From the NCBI GenBank assembly GCA_965249895.1, contig CBDFNC010000001.1:930001-994000 (forward strand): DNA of 64,000 bases, read 5' to 3'. This DNA comes from CBDFNC01 sp965249895. GTDB lineage: Bacteria > Pseudomonadota > Gammaproteobacteria > Enterobacterales > CBDFNC01. Positions 53,914 to 62,100 of the stretch are shown here, one piece after another; the first letter of the stretch is position 1, and the number at the start of each line of letters is the position of its first letter. Below the pieces are notes generated by a model. The model saw only the letters and a list, made by a program, of their open reading frames with translations. It did not search any database and was not told where the DNA came from. A program made the translations under genes and the position numbers.

Positions 53914-54402
53914 CTAGCAGTCCGTCGGTGTATTCCAGAGAAAACGGTTGATCCCCAGGCTTTCTCTGGGAACCACGGCAGTAAATCTGGAAGCTAAAGG
54001 GGTCAGGTTAATACTGACAAAGGGCAGCAGCATTTTGTATTGGTAGTTATTGATCTCCGCTTTGATATATCGAATCTGATTGAAGTTGGTTGGATTAGTT
54101 AAATCGCCGTTTATTTTGACTCCAGTGTCGGTGAGGTAGCTTAGCTCCAGGTTGGCGGGAGTAAACCCTGGGAGTAACAGAGTAGAGGGTATCGCGCTGT
54201 TAATCACATCATCGATTTCAGCGGCGGTAGTCTGACAAACCGCGGCTATACGGGCTCCACGCCGGGTAATTTCATTAAGCAGGTGCCAGCTGTAAACAAA
54301 TCTACCCATTTCCAGGATGCCGATAATCAGCATGAGCAAGGCCATCGTCAATACACTGAACTCGACCAGGGTAATGCCTCGCTGCTTGTGGAAGCCTTGC
54401 AT
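53914..54402 (-). CDS. tadF: TadE/TadF-like pseudopilin (TadF)
   Basis: 162 residues. A prepilin-type N terminus (H-K-Q-R-G-I-T-L-V-E-F-S-V-L-T-M-A-L-L-M-L-I-I-G-I-L-E-M-G-R) has Gly before the cut and Glu at mature position 5. After the membrane helix, R-R-G-A-R-I-A-A-V-C and a beta-rich body follow. Such minor pseudopilins are processed by the TadV/CpaA peptidase and prime pilus assembly. 18 bases separate it from the tadE gene. Confidence 0.83.
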   Translation of the reverse strand: MQGFHKQRGITLVEFSVLTMALLMLIIGILEMGRFVYSWHLLNEITRRGARIAAVCQTTAAEIDDVINSAIPSTLLLPGFTPANLELSYLTDTGVKINGDLTNPTNFNQIRYIKAEINNYQYKMLLPFVSINLTPLASRFTAVVPRESLGINRFLWNTPTDC

Positions 54403-54420
54403 TAGACGTTTCTCATAACA

Positions 54421-54861
54421 TTACATCGCTCTCATATGGTTACTGGAATTTAAGATCAGGTAACCGGGCAAACCGAAAGAGGCAAACAGGTCTGAAAACA
54501 TAAAATCGAAGCGGTAGCTGGCATGAACTTCAATATGTCCGTCACCCGACTCCACAACGCTGATATCAGCGGCTTTAAGCCCTGGAAGCAGGGCGGGTGA
54601 GGAGACTATTGCGCCACCCAATACCAGGTTTTTGGTTTGGCTGACCAGGGCGCTATCCAACGAAATGACTTGGGTAGATCCTTTGATGGCGTGCTCGGCA
54701 ATATATTTAGCCCCATTGCGGGTTTGCTGCTGTAAACTGGTGTAGTCAATAAATAGGCGTCCATATTCACCTATGACTACCAAAAGTAGCAGTAATAAAG
54801 GCAGCGTCAGGGTGAATTCTACGATGGCGATGCCAGCCTGGTGATGTTTATCCATTGCCAT
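54421..54861 (-). CDS. tadE: TadE-like pseudopilin
   Basis: 146 residues. The N terminus H-Q-A-G-I-A-I-V-E-F-T-L-T-L-P-L-L-L-L-L-L-V fits the TadE prepilin signature (Gly, then mature Glu5), followed by R-L-F-I-D-Y-T-S-L and R-N-G-A-K-Y-I-A-E. It is the second minor pseudopilin of the locus and abuts the tadG stop directly (0 bases between). Confidence 0.85.
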   Translation of the reverse strand: MAMDKHHQAGIAIVEFTLTLPLLLLLLVVIGEYGRLFIDYTSLQQQTRNGAKYIAEHAIKGSTQVISLDSALVSQTKNLVLGGAIVSSPALLPGLKAADISVVESGDGHIEVHASYRFDFMFSDLFASFGLPGYLILNSSNHMRAM

Positions 54862-56094
54862 TTAGGAATCCCCGCTGAGATTGTCTTTAAATAATTGAAT
54901 TTTAAAGGGCCCTTCGATTGCCTGGCTTTGCGATGCCTGCCCGTTGGAGAGGCATCGGTCGAGAAATTGACCGATAATATAACCGGTAGCCGCCACCTGG
55001 GTGGCCGGTTGCAGAATGTAAAAACAGGCGTTGGTCACCTGGCTCAGGGTATTGGGGCCGTTTAGTTCACCGTTACACTGCACCACAGGGATTGAGATAA
55101 TGCGCCTTTGTATACCTCCGGTGCAGCTATCAGGAGAGTAAAGGCAAGCTGCTACCTGGGCCTGACAACTACTGCCGCATTCATAATCCGCCGTGTAATC
55201 TGCATATTCGTAGAAAGGAGATCCGGGTAAGATAGGGTCGCCATTACCATCAACTACAAGCGCCGGGTTGGGATAGTCAGTGATGAGATCTGCAGGTTGT
55301 TCCAGTTTATTTAAACCGATACCGGAATACAGGTTAAAACGCGTGTTCAGGCCCTGGATTACGGGTAAAACATCTGACACTGGGAAAGACGTTAAGTTGT
55401 TTCCTGTGGTGAGACAGGTTTGATATTCACCGGCGCTGGCTTTGCGGATTTGTGTGTCCGAATTCCCCGCGTTTTGGCTTAACAGCTGCAGGTTATTCTC
55501 TGCCAGTGTCAGGCTTGAGTCTGATGAGATACTCAGGGCTTTGATTTCATGTTTTTTATACCCCACCAGGGGATCAACACCTATACCCGTATCACTGCCC
55601 TGACACAAAAATACCGGAGTGACGCCACAGGTATAACCAAGGGCAGGACTGGGGCCGGCGATGGCACTGGCACTTATTGTTTTATTGAGATTAAAAATCT
55701 GCGCCAGGATATTGTCCATGGGTAGGTTTTGTATATGCAGGCGTACATATTCGACGTCGGCGTTAAATGGCATGGGGAAAAAGGGGATAATAGGTGAATA
55801 TTCGATGACTACAGTCGCATTAGTAATATCCAGGGGGGGTTCATAGGGATTCGTCAGGTTTTTATTCAGACTGGTCATTAAGGCGTTGGTTATCATCGCC
55901 TCACTACCGCCTTGCTCCAGCACCTTGGCGGCATTCAGGCTGGCGGCATCCACGGCATTTTGCAAGCGGGTTTTTGCCTGTATCAGGTCGCCGCTATCCA
56001 GCGCCAACGCAGTAACTCCAAGCAGGCTAAACAGGGCTATGCTCACGAATACCAGGGCCGCGCCTCTTTGCCGGCAGTGGGCTAACCTCCCCAT
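54862..56094 (-). CDS. tadG: TadG-like Flp pilus assembly protein without a recognisable vWA domain
   Basis: 410 residues. The start (C-R-Q-R-G-A-A-L-V-F-V-S-I-A-L-F-S-L-L-G-V-T-A-L-A-L-D-S-G) is the TadG/TadE-like N-terminal membrane segment, followed by R-L-Q-N-A-V-D-A-A-S-L-N-A-A. TadG proteins often have a C-terminal vWA domain; I see no MIDAS motif here. Instead there are about twelve cysteines between residues 150 and 395 (for example C-G-S-S-C-Q and C-L-Y-S-P-D-S-C), suggesting a disulfide-stabilised periplasmic domain. Confidence 0.78.
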   Translation of the reverse strand: MGRLAHCRQRGAALVFVSIALFSLLGVTALALDSGDLIQAKTRLQNAVDAASLNAAKVLEQGGSEAMITNALMTSLNKNLTNPYEPPLDITNATVVIEYSPIIPFFPMPFNADVEYVRLHIQNLPMDNILAQIFNLNKTISASAIAGPSPALGYTCGVTPVFLCQGSDTGIGVDPLVGYKKHEIKALSISSDSSLTLAENNLQLLSQNAGNSDTQIRKASAGEYQTCLTTGNNLTSFPVSDVLPVIQGLNTRFNLYSGIGLNKLEQPADLITDYPNPALVVDGNGDPILPGSPFYEYADYTADYECGSSCQAQVAACLYSPDSCTGGIQRRIISIPVVQCNGELNGPNTLSQVTNACFYILQPATQVAATGYIIGQFLDRCLSNGQASQSQAIEGPFKIQLFKDNLSGDS

Positions 56095-56330
56095 TTGCTG
56101 ATGCCGTAGGCCAGGGTTTTCGGATCTGCCGCCCTGCCATAATAGATAACCAGGGCTTTTTGGTGTTTCTTGCCCAATGCCTTGGCTGGCTTGTGTAGGT
56201 TTTGCTTACTGGCGTCCGGGTTATAGGTTTGCAGTCTTTTTAGCTGCTGAGCTGATTCGCCAAATGCGCAAGCCACACCCGTATAACAAATAAATACAGT
56301 GGCGATAACGGCCAGGGTATATTTAAGCAT
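56082..56330 (-). CDS. Small secreted protein of the Tad locus, unrecognised
   Basis: 82 residues with a signal peptide (Y-T-L-A-V-I-A-T-V-F-I-C-Y-T-G-V-A-C-A) and a basic mature part (Q-L-K-R-L-Q-T-Y-N-P-D-A; K-A-L-G-K-K-H-Q-K-A-L). It overlaps the start of tadG by 13 bases and lies 11 bases after the secretin gene, so it is made with the pilus machinery. I know no family match; a small periplasmic accessory is a guess. Confidence 0.6.
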   Translation of the reverse strand: MLKYTLAVIATVFICYTGVACAFGESAQQLKRLQTYNPDASKQNLHKPAKALGKKHQKALVIYYGRAADPKTLAYGISKWGG

Positions 56331-56341
56331 GGTTTCACCTC

Positions 56342-57892
56342 CTAGAGCGAATGGCCGAATTGACCTTCAGGTCCACCCTTACTACTGGATGGGACAACAG
56401 GTTTTTTTTCCATTTGTTTCGACTCCTTTAGCTGAGTTTTTTCTGCCAGTCGGGACATTTTCCCAAGCAGGTAATACTCCATATCCGATGGCTCTACAAA
56501 GCCATCGGTAGGCAGAGTTAGTTGTTTTCTGTCAATGGGTTTCGCCAGTCTAGGGGTGACCAGGATAACCAGCTCGGTTTCTCCCTTTTGAAACTCCTGG
56601 CTGCGAAACAGTTGACCCAGCAGCGGTATGTCACCCAGGCCCGGAAGTTTGGTGACGGAGTCCCTTAATTGCTCACTGATCAGACCGGCAATTCCTATGG
56701 TTTGGCCATCGGCCAACTCTATGGTGGAAGTGGCGCTGCGTTTGGTAAGCGAAGGCACAAAAAAGGTGGAGTTGGTATTGTTGGGTGAAATTGTCATGGC
56801 ATTGGAGTTGGACAGTTCGCTGACTTCCAGGCTGACGGTCAGATTAATGCGGTTCGAACTCAGTACCAGGGGAAGAAATTTTACACCGACACCAAATGGA
56901 CGGTATTCAATACCTATGGTGTCTTTTAATGGTACGGGAACCGGATATTCGCCACCGGATAAGAACTCGGCCTTTTCTCCCGACAGTGTGGTTAAGGTCG
57001 GCTCGGCCAATACCTTGGCCATGCCGTTGGTTTTCGCGATATCCAGCGCCACGTTAAACAGGGTGCTGGAATTCATAAAACTGGCGTAGAGTCCCTTGTC
57101 AGCGATGGCGGCAGGGTTGGGCAGGATCTCATCGATAACAGGGCCAATAAGAGAGCCGTTACCCGAGTCAAAGACAGGGATCCGTACCTCATCAGGACCA
57201 AATAACGCGTCGGGAAAGCTGGTGCCTCCACTGACGGTGCCGTAACTCCAGCGACTTCCGTTGTTCATAAAATGGAAGTTGGAATCGAATTTACGGATAA
57301 GACTGCGCTGCACTTCGGCCACGGTAACTTCCAACATAACCTGGTGTGCGCCACTGACCACCATCAGGTTTAGCACATTGCTTGCTTGACTGCCTTCAGT
57401 ATTTGAGTCGTCTTTTTCAATATCGGCGAAGCGGCTGGCAAGCTGTATTGCGGTGGCCATTTTTGCCTGACTGGAGACTTCACCACTCATGATCAGCTGA
57501 TCCTGGCTCGAGTGTACCTTGATTTCCTCGTCCGGAAGAAATTGATGTAACTTGCTTTTTAGTACATTGAGATTATGAGTGACTTCGATATCTATTACAG
57601 CGATCAGCTGATGCTTTCTATTCCACACCAGCACGTTGGTTGTCCCCAGTTTTTTTCCAAGTACATATAGTTTGTTCGACTGGAGGATCAAAATATCCGC
57701 AATGTCCGGATTTCCTACGGATACTTTGGTGGCTTTGGCCGGTAGCTCGAGGAGTTGGGATTTATTTTTTGGTACCTCTATCAGTTGGCTACTTAATTGT
57801 ATGGCCATATTTGGGGGGGCAGCCACCAATCCGGATGCCCAACACAACATCAGGATTGGCATGAGCCGGTAAATAGTAAAGTAGCGCAACAT
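56342..57892 (-). CDS. rcpA: Tad pilus secretin RcpA/CpaC
   Basis: 516 residues. Signal peptide, N-terminal pilus-assembly domain (V-S-V-G-N-P-D-I-A-D-I-L near 57-68), a BON-like segment (L-I-M-S-G-E-V-S-S), and the secretin domain from about 220 with E-V-T-V-A-E-V-Q-R and V-P-S-L-T-K-R-S-A-T-S-T-I-E-L-A-D-G-Q-T-I-G-I-A-G-L. It forms the outer-membrane channel for the Flp pilus. The C-terminal tail is Lys/Ser/Gly-rich. Confidence 0.93.
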   Translation of the reverse strand: MLRYFTIYRLMPILMLCWASGLVAAPPNMAIQLSSQLIEVPKNKSQLLELPAKATKVSVGNPDIADILILQSNKLYVLGKKLGTTNVLVWNRKHQLIAVIDIEVTHNLNVLKSKLHQFLPDEEIKVHSSQDQLIMSGEVSSQAKMATAIQLASRFADIEKDDSNTEGSQASNVLNLMVVSGAHQVMLEVTVAEVQRSLIRKFDSNFHFMNNGSRWSYGTVSGGTSFPDALFGPDEVRIPVFDSGNGSLIGPVIDEILPNPAAIADKGLYASFMNSSTLFNVALDIAKTNGMAKVLAEPTLTTLSGEKAEFLSGGEYPVPVPLKDTIGIEYRPFGVGVKFLPLVLSSNRINLTVSLEVSELSNSNAMTISPNNTNSTFFVPSLTKRSATSTIELADGQTIGIAGLISEQLRDSVTKLPGLGDIPLLGQLFRSQEFQKGETELVILVTPRLAKPIDRKQLTLPTDGFVEPSDMEYYLLGKMSRLAEKTQLKESKQMEKKPVVPSSSKGGPEGQFGHSL

Positions 57893-57932
57893 AATATGTG
57901 TCCTATTCCATTAGTAGTTAAGCTTGTTCATA

Positions 57933-58736
57933 TCAGTTAGAAACCTTTACTTTGCTGGTTTCAACGCCCCGTATTACAGTGATGGAATTGCTGCGGGGGC
58001 GGCGGTAAACTATTTTTTTTACAATCCGGGTTGCTAATTTTGGTGGGGCTGATGGCTCTATTTGTGGGGGCTGCTCCACCACATCGAAAGGATTTCTCAG
58101 GGCTAAGTGGATTTCGCCATTACCCGTCGCAGTCATCAGTATCTCAGCTTCTTCTGCAGTGGCTTCCAGGGTGACGGCTCGTACTATGGTGGGTTTACTT
58201 TGATCCTGTTCTGCGGACTGATCCACCGCCAGTACTTTAACTTGCTGTAAGACTGTTTCGGTTTTGGCTTGATTACGACCTACCTTCACGGTTGATAAGA
58301 CATCCACCAGGTTGCCCGGCTGCAAGAAACCCGCTACGCCTATCACATCATTAACCCTGATGGTCACGGCTCGTTTATTGGGGGTGATAATTGAGGCTAG
58401 GGTGCTGCCTGCACCTTGCGGGGTGAGTCTTTCTTTACGTAATATCTCATCTGTGAGAATTGGGTTTTTGTTAATTAAACCAACTACTTGATCGAGATCT
58501 TCGTACATGGACTCGGTTAGCATTTCTGCAGGAATATCCAACATCTTCACGTGATCCCGATTCAGTTTGGTGCCGGCAGGTAGCGCCGTGTTACTGGCAA
58601 TGACGGTAACAGTGTTAATTTCTGTCGCGACCAGGCTTCGGTTGTGCTGGTTTAGCCATTTATTGGCAAACAAGATAGAGAGCGCACCTAATAACAGGGA
58701 GAGCAATAATAAAAATAGCGGTTTACCTTTTGTCAT
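57933..58736 (-). CDS. cpaB: Flp pilus assembly protein CpaB/RcpC
   Basis: About 267 residues. A membrane helix (P-L-F-L-L-L-L-S-L-L-L-G-A-L-S-I-L) is followed by an SAF domain (V-I-A-S-N-T-A-L-P-A-G-T-K-L) and the RcpC/CpaB region (V-G-L-I-N-K-N-P-I-L). The periplasmic protein stabilises the secretin. The ATG at 58736 has AAGGAGAG upstream; the longer open frame to 58859 overlaps the preceding ATPase gene and is not used. It is one base away from that gene's stop. Confidence 0.9.
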   Translation of the reverse strand: MTKGKPLFLLLLSLLLGALSILFANKWLNQHNRSLVATEINTVTVIASNTALPAGTKLNRDHVKMLDIPAEMLTESMYEDLDQVVGLINKNPILTDEILRKERLTPQGAGSTLASIITPNKRAVTIRVNDVIGVAGFLQPGNLVDVLSTVKVGRNQAKTETVLQQVKVLAVDQSAEQDQSKPTIVRAVTLEATAEEAEILMTATGNGEIHLALRNPFDVVEQPPQIEPSAPPKLATRIVKKIVYRRPRSNSITVIRGVETSKVKVSN

Positions 58737-58737
58737 C

Positions 58738-60114
58738 TTAACTCTCCTTGTTTTGCGGTAATGAGTCTTGTAATAGAGGGGCTGCCGGTAACGGTTCGGT
58801 AATAAAGTAGGATTCCCAGGCGAGTAACAGCAAGTCTTGTGTGAGAGTGTTGACCTCACCGTTAAACCTAAGCATATCCCGGCACATGCTTAGGAGGTCC
58901 CTCGGGTAGCAAGGTAGTAAGGGGACTTTCTGCGTCACATGCAATTGATTTAACAGATAGTCAAACAGGCTCTTGTCACAATCTAGCTGCAAGACAGTGC
59001 ACTGACGGAACCACAGATCTTGATATTGTTCGCCGGACAGAGGACGAAACCTGAGCTTATAACCAAGGCGGCGAAGAAAGGCGTTATCTGCAAGCTTTAG
59101 CGGGTTCAGGTTGGAAGAAAAGATAAGTTGCTGAACGAAAGGCACGCTAAAGTGCTGTCCCGAGCTTAGTGACAAATAATCAGTTTGCTCTTCCATGGGG
59201 ACAATCAACCGATTTAGTATGCTGGCGACGGGGATCCTTTGTCTGCCCAGATCGTCCAGTAACAAAATACCATTGTTGGCTTTAAGCTGTAGCGGCGCCT
59301 GATTAACCCGGGACACGGGATCAAAGCCGATATCCAGGGCATCCAGGGTCAACTCTCCGCCGGCAGTAATAAATGGCCGGTGACACAGTACATACCTGTC
59401 ATCAAACCCCTGGCTCAGGCGCAGTGCCTGCGGTGTATTGCCTGTTTTTATGGCTGTATGTACCGATGGGTCAAACACCTTGACCAGGTCGCCAGCAACG
59501 GCGATGGCATAGGGTATATAGACGTAACCGGAAAATGCCCGGATCAACTTGCGGGCAATAAATGTTTTCCCGCTGCCGGGGTCGCCATAGAAAATACTGG
59601 CGCGCCCGGAGTTTAGTGCGGGCCCCAAGGTTTGTAGCATAGTGCTATCGAAAATGGCGTCAGTCAGGGCGTGCTCTAAGTTTTCTACAGTGATTCTTTC
59701 CCGATGAATTGAATCTTGCTCTGTTACTTTATGGTAATCGGCGAGAGATACGGGAAAAGGGCCAACATAGCCACTTTGTTGTCTGGCCAGTTGCGCCAGT
59801 GTGCGGCCCTTATCCGTAAGGCCGTAATGTAATGCCTGCTTGGTAGTGAGCGACGCGTTGAGTACTTGTCTAAGTTCTACTTTTCCCTGAGCCTTGGCTT
59901 CTTTAAGCAAGCTGTCTACCAGGTTCCCAGGAATTTTTAGCTGGGTTGACAGCTCGTTTACTGAGCATGCCTGGGCTCTGTCTAGGGATTTCAGTAATAG
60001 ACTTTCCTGTATGCTCTCAGAAATATTTAGCCGTGTCAGGCTGACGGGTTTTGCCGGGAAATTATTGCTGGCTTTGGCTAATAAGGCTGAAGTAGCTAAA
60101 GATGCTCCAAGCAT
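58738..60114 (-). CDS. Tad-locus AAA+ ATPase with an N-terminal helical/winged-helix region
   Basis: 458 residues. Residues about 30-105 look like a winged helix (L-S-T-Q-L-K-I-P-G-N-L-V-D-S-L-L-K-E-A). The AAA+ core has Walker A G-D-P-G-S-G-K-T, Walker B I-L-L-L-D-D-L-G-R and an L-I-F-S-S-N-L-N sensor 1. A helical lid follows. It sits between the peptidase and cpaB genes, inside the operon. AAA ATPases at this place are found in some marine gammaproteobacterial Tad loci, but their role is not established. It is not TadA, which is at 51348. Confidence 0.75.
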   Translation of the reverse strand: MLGASLATSALLAKASNNFPAKPVSLTRLNISESIQESLLLKSLDRAQACSVNELSTQLKIPGNLVDSLLKEAKAQGKVELRQVLNASLTTKQALHYGLTDKGRTLAQLARQQSGYVGPFPVSLADYHKVTEQDSIHRERITVENLEHALTDAIFDSTMLQTLGPALNSGRASIFYGDPGSGKTFIARKLIRAFSGYVYIPYAIAVAGDLVKVFDPSVHTAIKTGNTPQALRLSQGFDDRYVLCHRPFITAGGELTLDALDIGFDPVSRVNQAPLQLKANNGILLLDDLGRQRIPVASILNRLIVPMEEQTDYLSLSSGQHFSVPFVQQLIFSSNLNPLKLADNAFLRRLGYKLRFRPLSGEQYQDLWFRQCTVLQLDCDKSLFDYLLNQLHVTQKVPLLPCYPRDLLSMCRDMLRFNGEVNTLTQDLLLLAWESYFITEPLPAAPLLQDSLPQNKES

Positions 60115-60126
60115 GATTTATGCTCC

Positions 60127-60606
60127 TCAAACGTAAAAGCAGTAAAAAAGTGCCAATGCGATTGCTGATGCAAAGGGGACTTTTTGTTTGGCGGCGTCTG
60201 ACGGGAAAGGGGGAATATACAGCCGGCTAACCAGCACCATGCGCCAACGATAAATAAAAGAGACGAGGGCTCTGTTTTTAAGAAGGATAAAAATCGCATA
60301 AAGACCGGAAAACATAAAGCTGAGTAAAAGAAGCTGAATGCTAGTTTGCCACCCCAAGTATAAACCCAGTGCGGCCATTAGCTTGACATCACCGGCGCCC
60401 ATCAGGCCAAAATAGAAACAGGCAAACATAGGTAAAAAAAGAATACCAAACCCGGCTAGCGAATCCGTTATGTTTATGCCCTGCTCCAAGGTTAAGGCAA
60501 AAACCGAAACCACTACCAGGGTGGCAACTAACCAGTTTGGTATCTTATATTTCAGCTGGTCCCATAGTGCCGCCACTAAAACCAATAACAGGATAACAAT
60601 ATCCAT
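60127..60606 (-). CDS. tadV: Prepilin peptidase CpaA/TadV
   Basis: The 159-residue aspartyl protease cleaves the Flp prepilin and the TadE/F pseudopilins. The two catalytic aspartates are Asp16 (L-W-D-Q-L-K-Y-K-I-P-N) and Asp73 in G-A-G-D (70-73). Five to six membrane helices; no methylase domain, as usual for TadV. 12 bases lie between it and the ATPase gene. Confidence 0.93.
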   Translation of the reverse strand: MDIVILLLVLVAALWDQLKYKIPNWLVATLVVVSVFALTLEQGINITDSLAGFGILFLPMFACFYFGLMGAGDVKLMAALGLYLGWQTSIQLLLLSFMFSGLYAIFILLKNRALVSFIYRWRMVLVSRLYIPPFPSDAAKQKVPFASAIALALFYCFYV

Positions 60607-60783
60607 ATTTTCTCTCTCCGGTAAAGCCGGTAATTGCTAGTACCCGTACACGCAAGGTCAAATACTGCGGGGACCGGCCAGGCTTGTTTAGTGAGCTTTG
60701 TAGGCTAAACCCCTTACCTATAAAAGGGGACCCGTTGCTGCGGCTGTTCAGCATGATTGACCCAAAATTGTTTATGGGCCTTA

Positions 60784-60966
60784 TCAACAGTTACCTGAAA
60801 TACACTTAACCAAGTCGTCTATCGCAGTTTTTACTTCAGTTCCTAAGGTGCTGAAAGAGGCCGCAACGCCTGCGGCGACCAAGGCACCCGCAATAGCGTA
60901 TTCCACTGTGGTCAGACCATCTTCTTCTTTGATTAGGGCGACAAGTTTTTGCTTTAGTTTGTTCAT
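60784..60966 (-). CDS. flp: Flp-family type IVb major pilin
   Basis: 60 residues. A basic leader (M-N-K-L-K-Q-K-L-V-A-L-I-K-E-E-D-G17) is cut after Gly17. The mature pilin starts L-T-T-V-E22-Y23, carrying the Glu5-Tyr6 of the Flp motif, then a hydrophobic helix (I-A-G-A-L-V-A-A-G-V-A-A-S-F). It ends C-I-S-G-N-C, two cysteines that may form a loop. AAGGAAAT precedes ATG. It is the first gene of the locus, with 177 bases before tadV, room for a hairpin that would leave flp mRNA more abundant. Only one flp copy is present. Confidence 0.95.
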   Translation of the reverse strand: MNKLKQKLVALIKEEDGLTTVEYAIAGALVAAGVAASFSTLGTEVKTAIDDLVKCISGNC

Positions 60967-61222
60967 GGTTATTTCCTTACCAGAGGTAATAAAAGGCAGG
61001 GCTCAACTCAAGTGTGGTCACTGGTCTGTTATACAGGTAGAAGGATTTTGTTCGATAGTAGGAGTATTTTGCGCATGATGGACAAGTTGCATCTTAGCCG
61101 CAGGCATTCTCCACTCTGGCAAGCAAAGCTCGCCTGGGTTGGTTGAAAAAGCGGCTGCAGGAGGTGAGTAATGGATACGCTATATTTAAGTTTATAAAAG
61201 GTGTAACAGGGATGTCACAGAT

Positions 61223-62026
61223 ATGCATATACAGCTGCTTTGGGTTAATTGCTGCAGTGCAGCCAGAGAGCATAAGCTGACCAGGGAGTTTGAAGCGAAC
61301 TTTTACATCAAGACGGTTACCCCAGATGTTATTTCCGCACAATCAAATCTGGATTTTGACATTCTGGTGTTCGAATTCGACGCACCTGAAAGTCCTCACC
61401 TGGAGTTAATGACGGCACTTAAATCACAACATCCCTCGGTGCCTTTGTTGGTGTTTGTGGCGCATTCAAGCGAAGAGCTGGCAACCTGGATGTTTCGCTG
61501 TGGTGTATTGGACTATTTTTGCAAGCCGGTGCCACGGCAAGATCTGAGTCATTTACAAAGTCGTTTGCTGGGTATATTAAATGAAAAGCGTTGGAAACGC
61601 CGCAGTAAACGCTCACCCATAAAACCCAATAAAATGAAGTTACCTGGTTCTGTCATTAGTTATGGTTCGAGTAATGAAAAGCAGCTGCTGTCCGCCTTGC
61701 TTACCATTGATAAGCAGTTTCACCGTAAAATAACCGAGCAGGAGCTGGCGCACAACTGCAATCTAAGCGTGCCGTATTTCTCCCGCTTGTTTAAGCGCAC
61801 GTTTGGTTTAACCTTGACCGGGTACATACTGCAGCGGCGGATGAATGAGGCTATTTCCTTGCTACAGCGAAAAGAGACGCCAATCTCTACCGTGGCATTA
61901 AGTGTCGGGTTTAGTGATACCTCTTATTTTTCCAGGATTTTTCATCGAGAAATGGGCATGACGCCAACGGAGTTTCGCAGGCAGTCCGAATCCAGTAGCC
62001 TGGAGAAGCACAAGGGAGCTTCCTGA
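61223..62026 (+). CDS. AraC-family regulator with a degenerate receiver domain
   Basis: 267 residues. The N-terminal about 115 residues fold like a response-regulator receiver: phospho-site strand I-L-V-F-E-F-D (Asp near 53) and a C-K-P-V-P end. The acidic pair normally after strand 1 is missing (W-V-N-C-C-S). The C-terminal about 100 residues are an AraC DNA-binding domain with two HTHs (L-S-V-P-Y-F-S-R-L-F-K-R-T-F-G and V-G-F-S-D-T-S-Y-F-S-R-I-F-H-R-E). It is divergent from flp over 256 bases and is the likely regulator of the Tad operon (inference). Confidence 0.85.
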   Translation: MHIQLLWVNCCSAAREHKLTREFEANFYIKTVTPDVISAQSNLDFDILVFEFDAPESPHLELMTALKSQHPSVPLLVFVAHSSEELATWMFRCGVLDYFCKPVPRQDLSHLQSRLLGILNEKRWKRRSKRSPIKPNKMKLPGSVISYGSSNEKQLLSALLTIDKQFHRKITEQELAHNCNLSVPYFSRLFKRTFGLTLTGYILQRRMNEAISLLQRKETPISTVALSVGFSDTSYFSRIFHREMGMTPTEFRRQSESSSLEKHKGAS

Positions 62027-62100
62027 GATATTACCCGGACCTGCGTTGATCTGTCCTGGAAGTAGGGAGTTCAGCGAATGATCACTAGCTGGGCTTAAGC

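Noticed and set aside
60545..60787. 80-codon minus-strand frame between flp and tadV
   Set aside because: It overlaps tadV in another frame and its translation has no protein-like pattern; the gap is better read as a leader or hairpin region.
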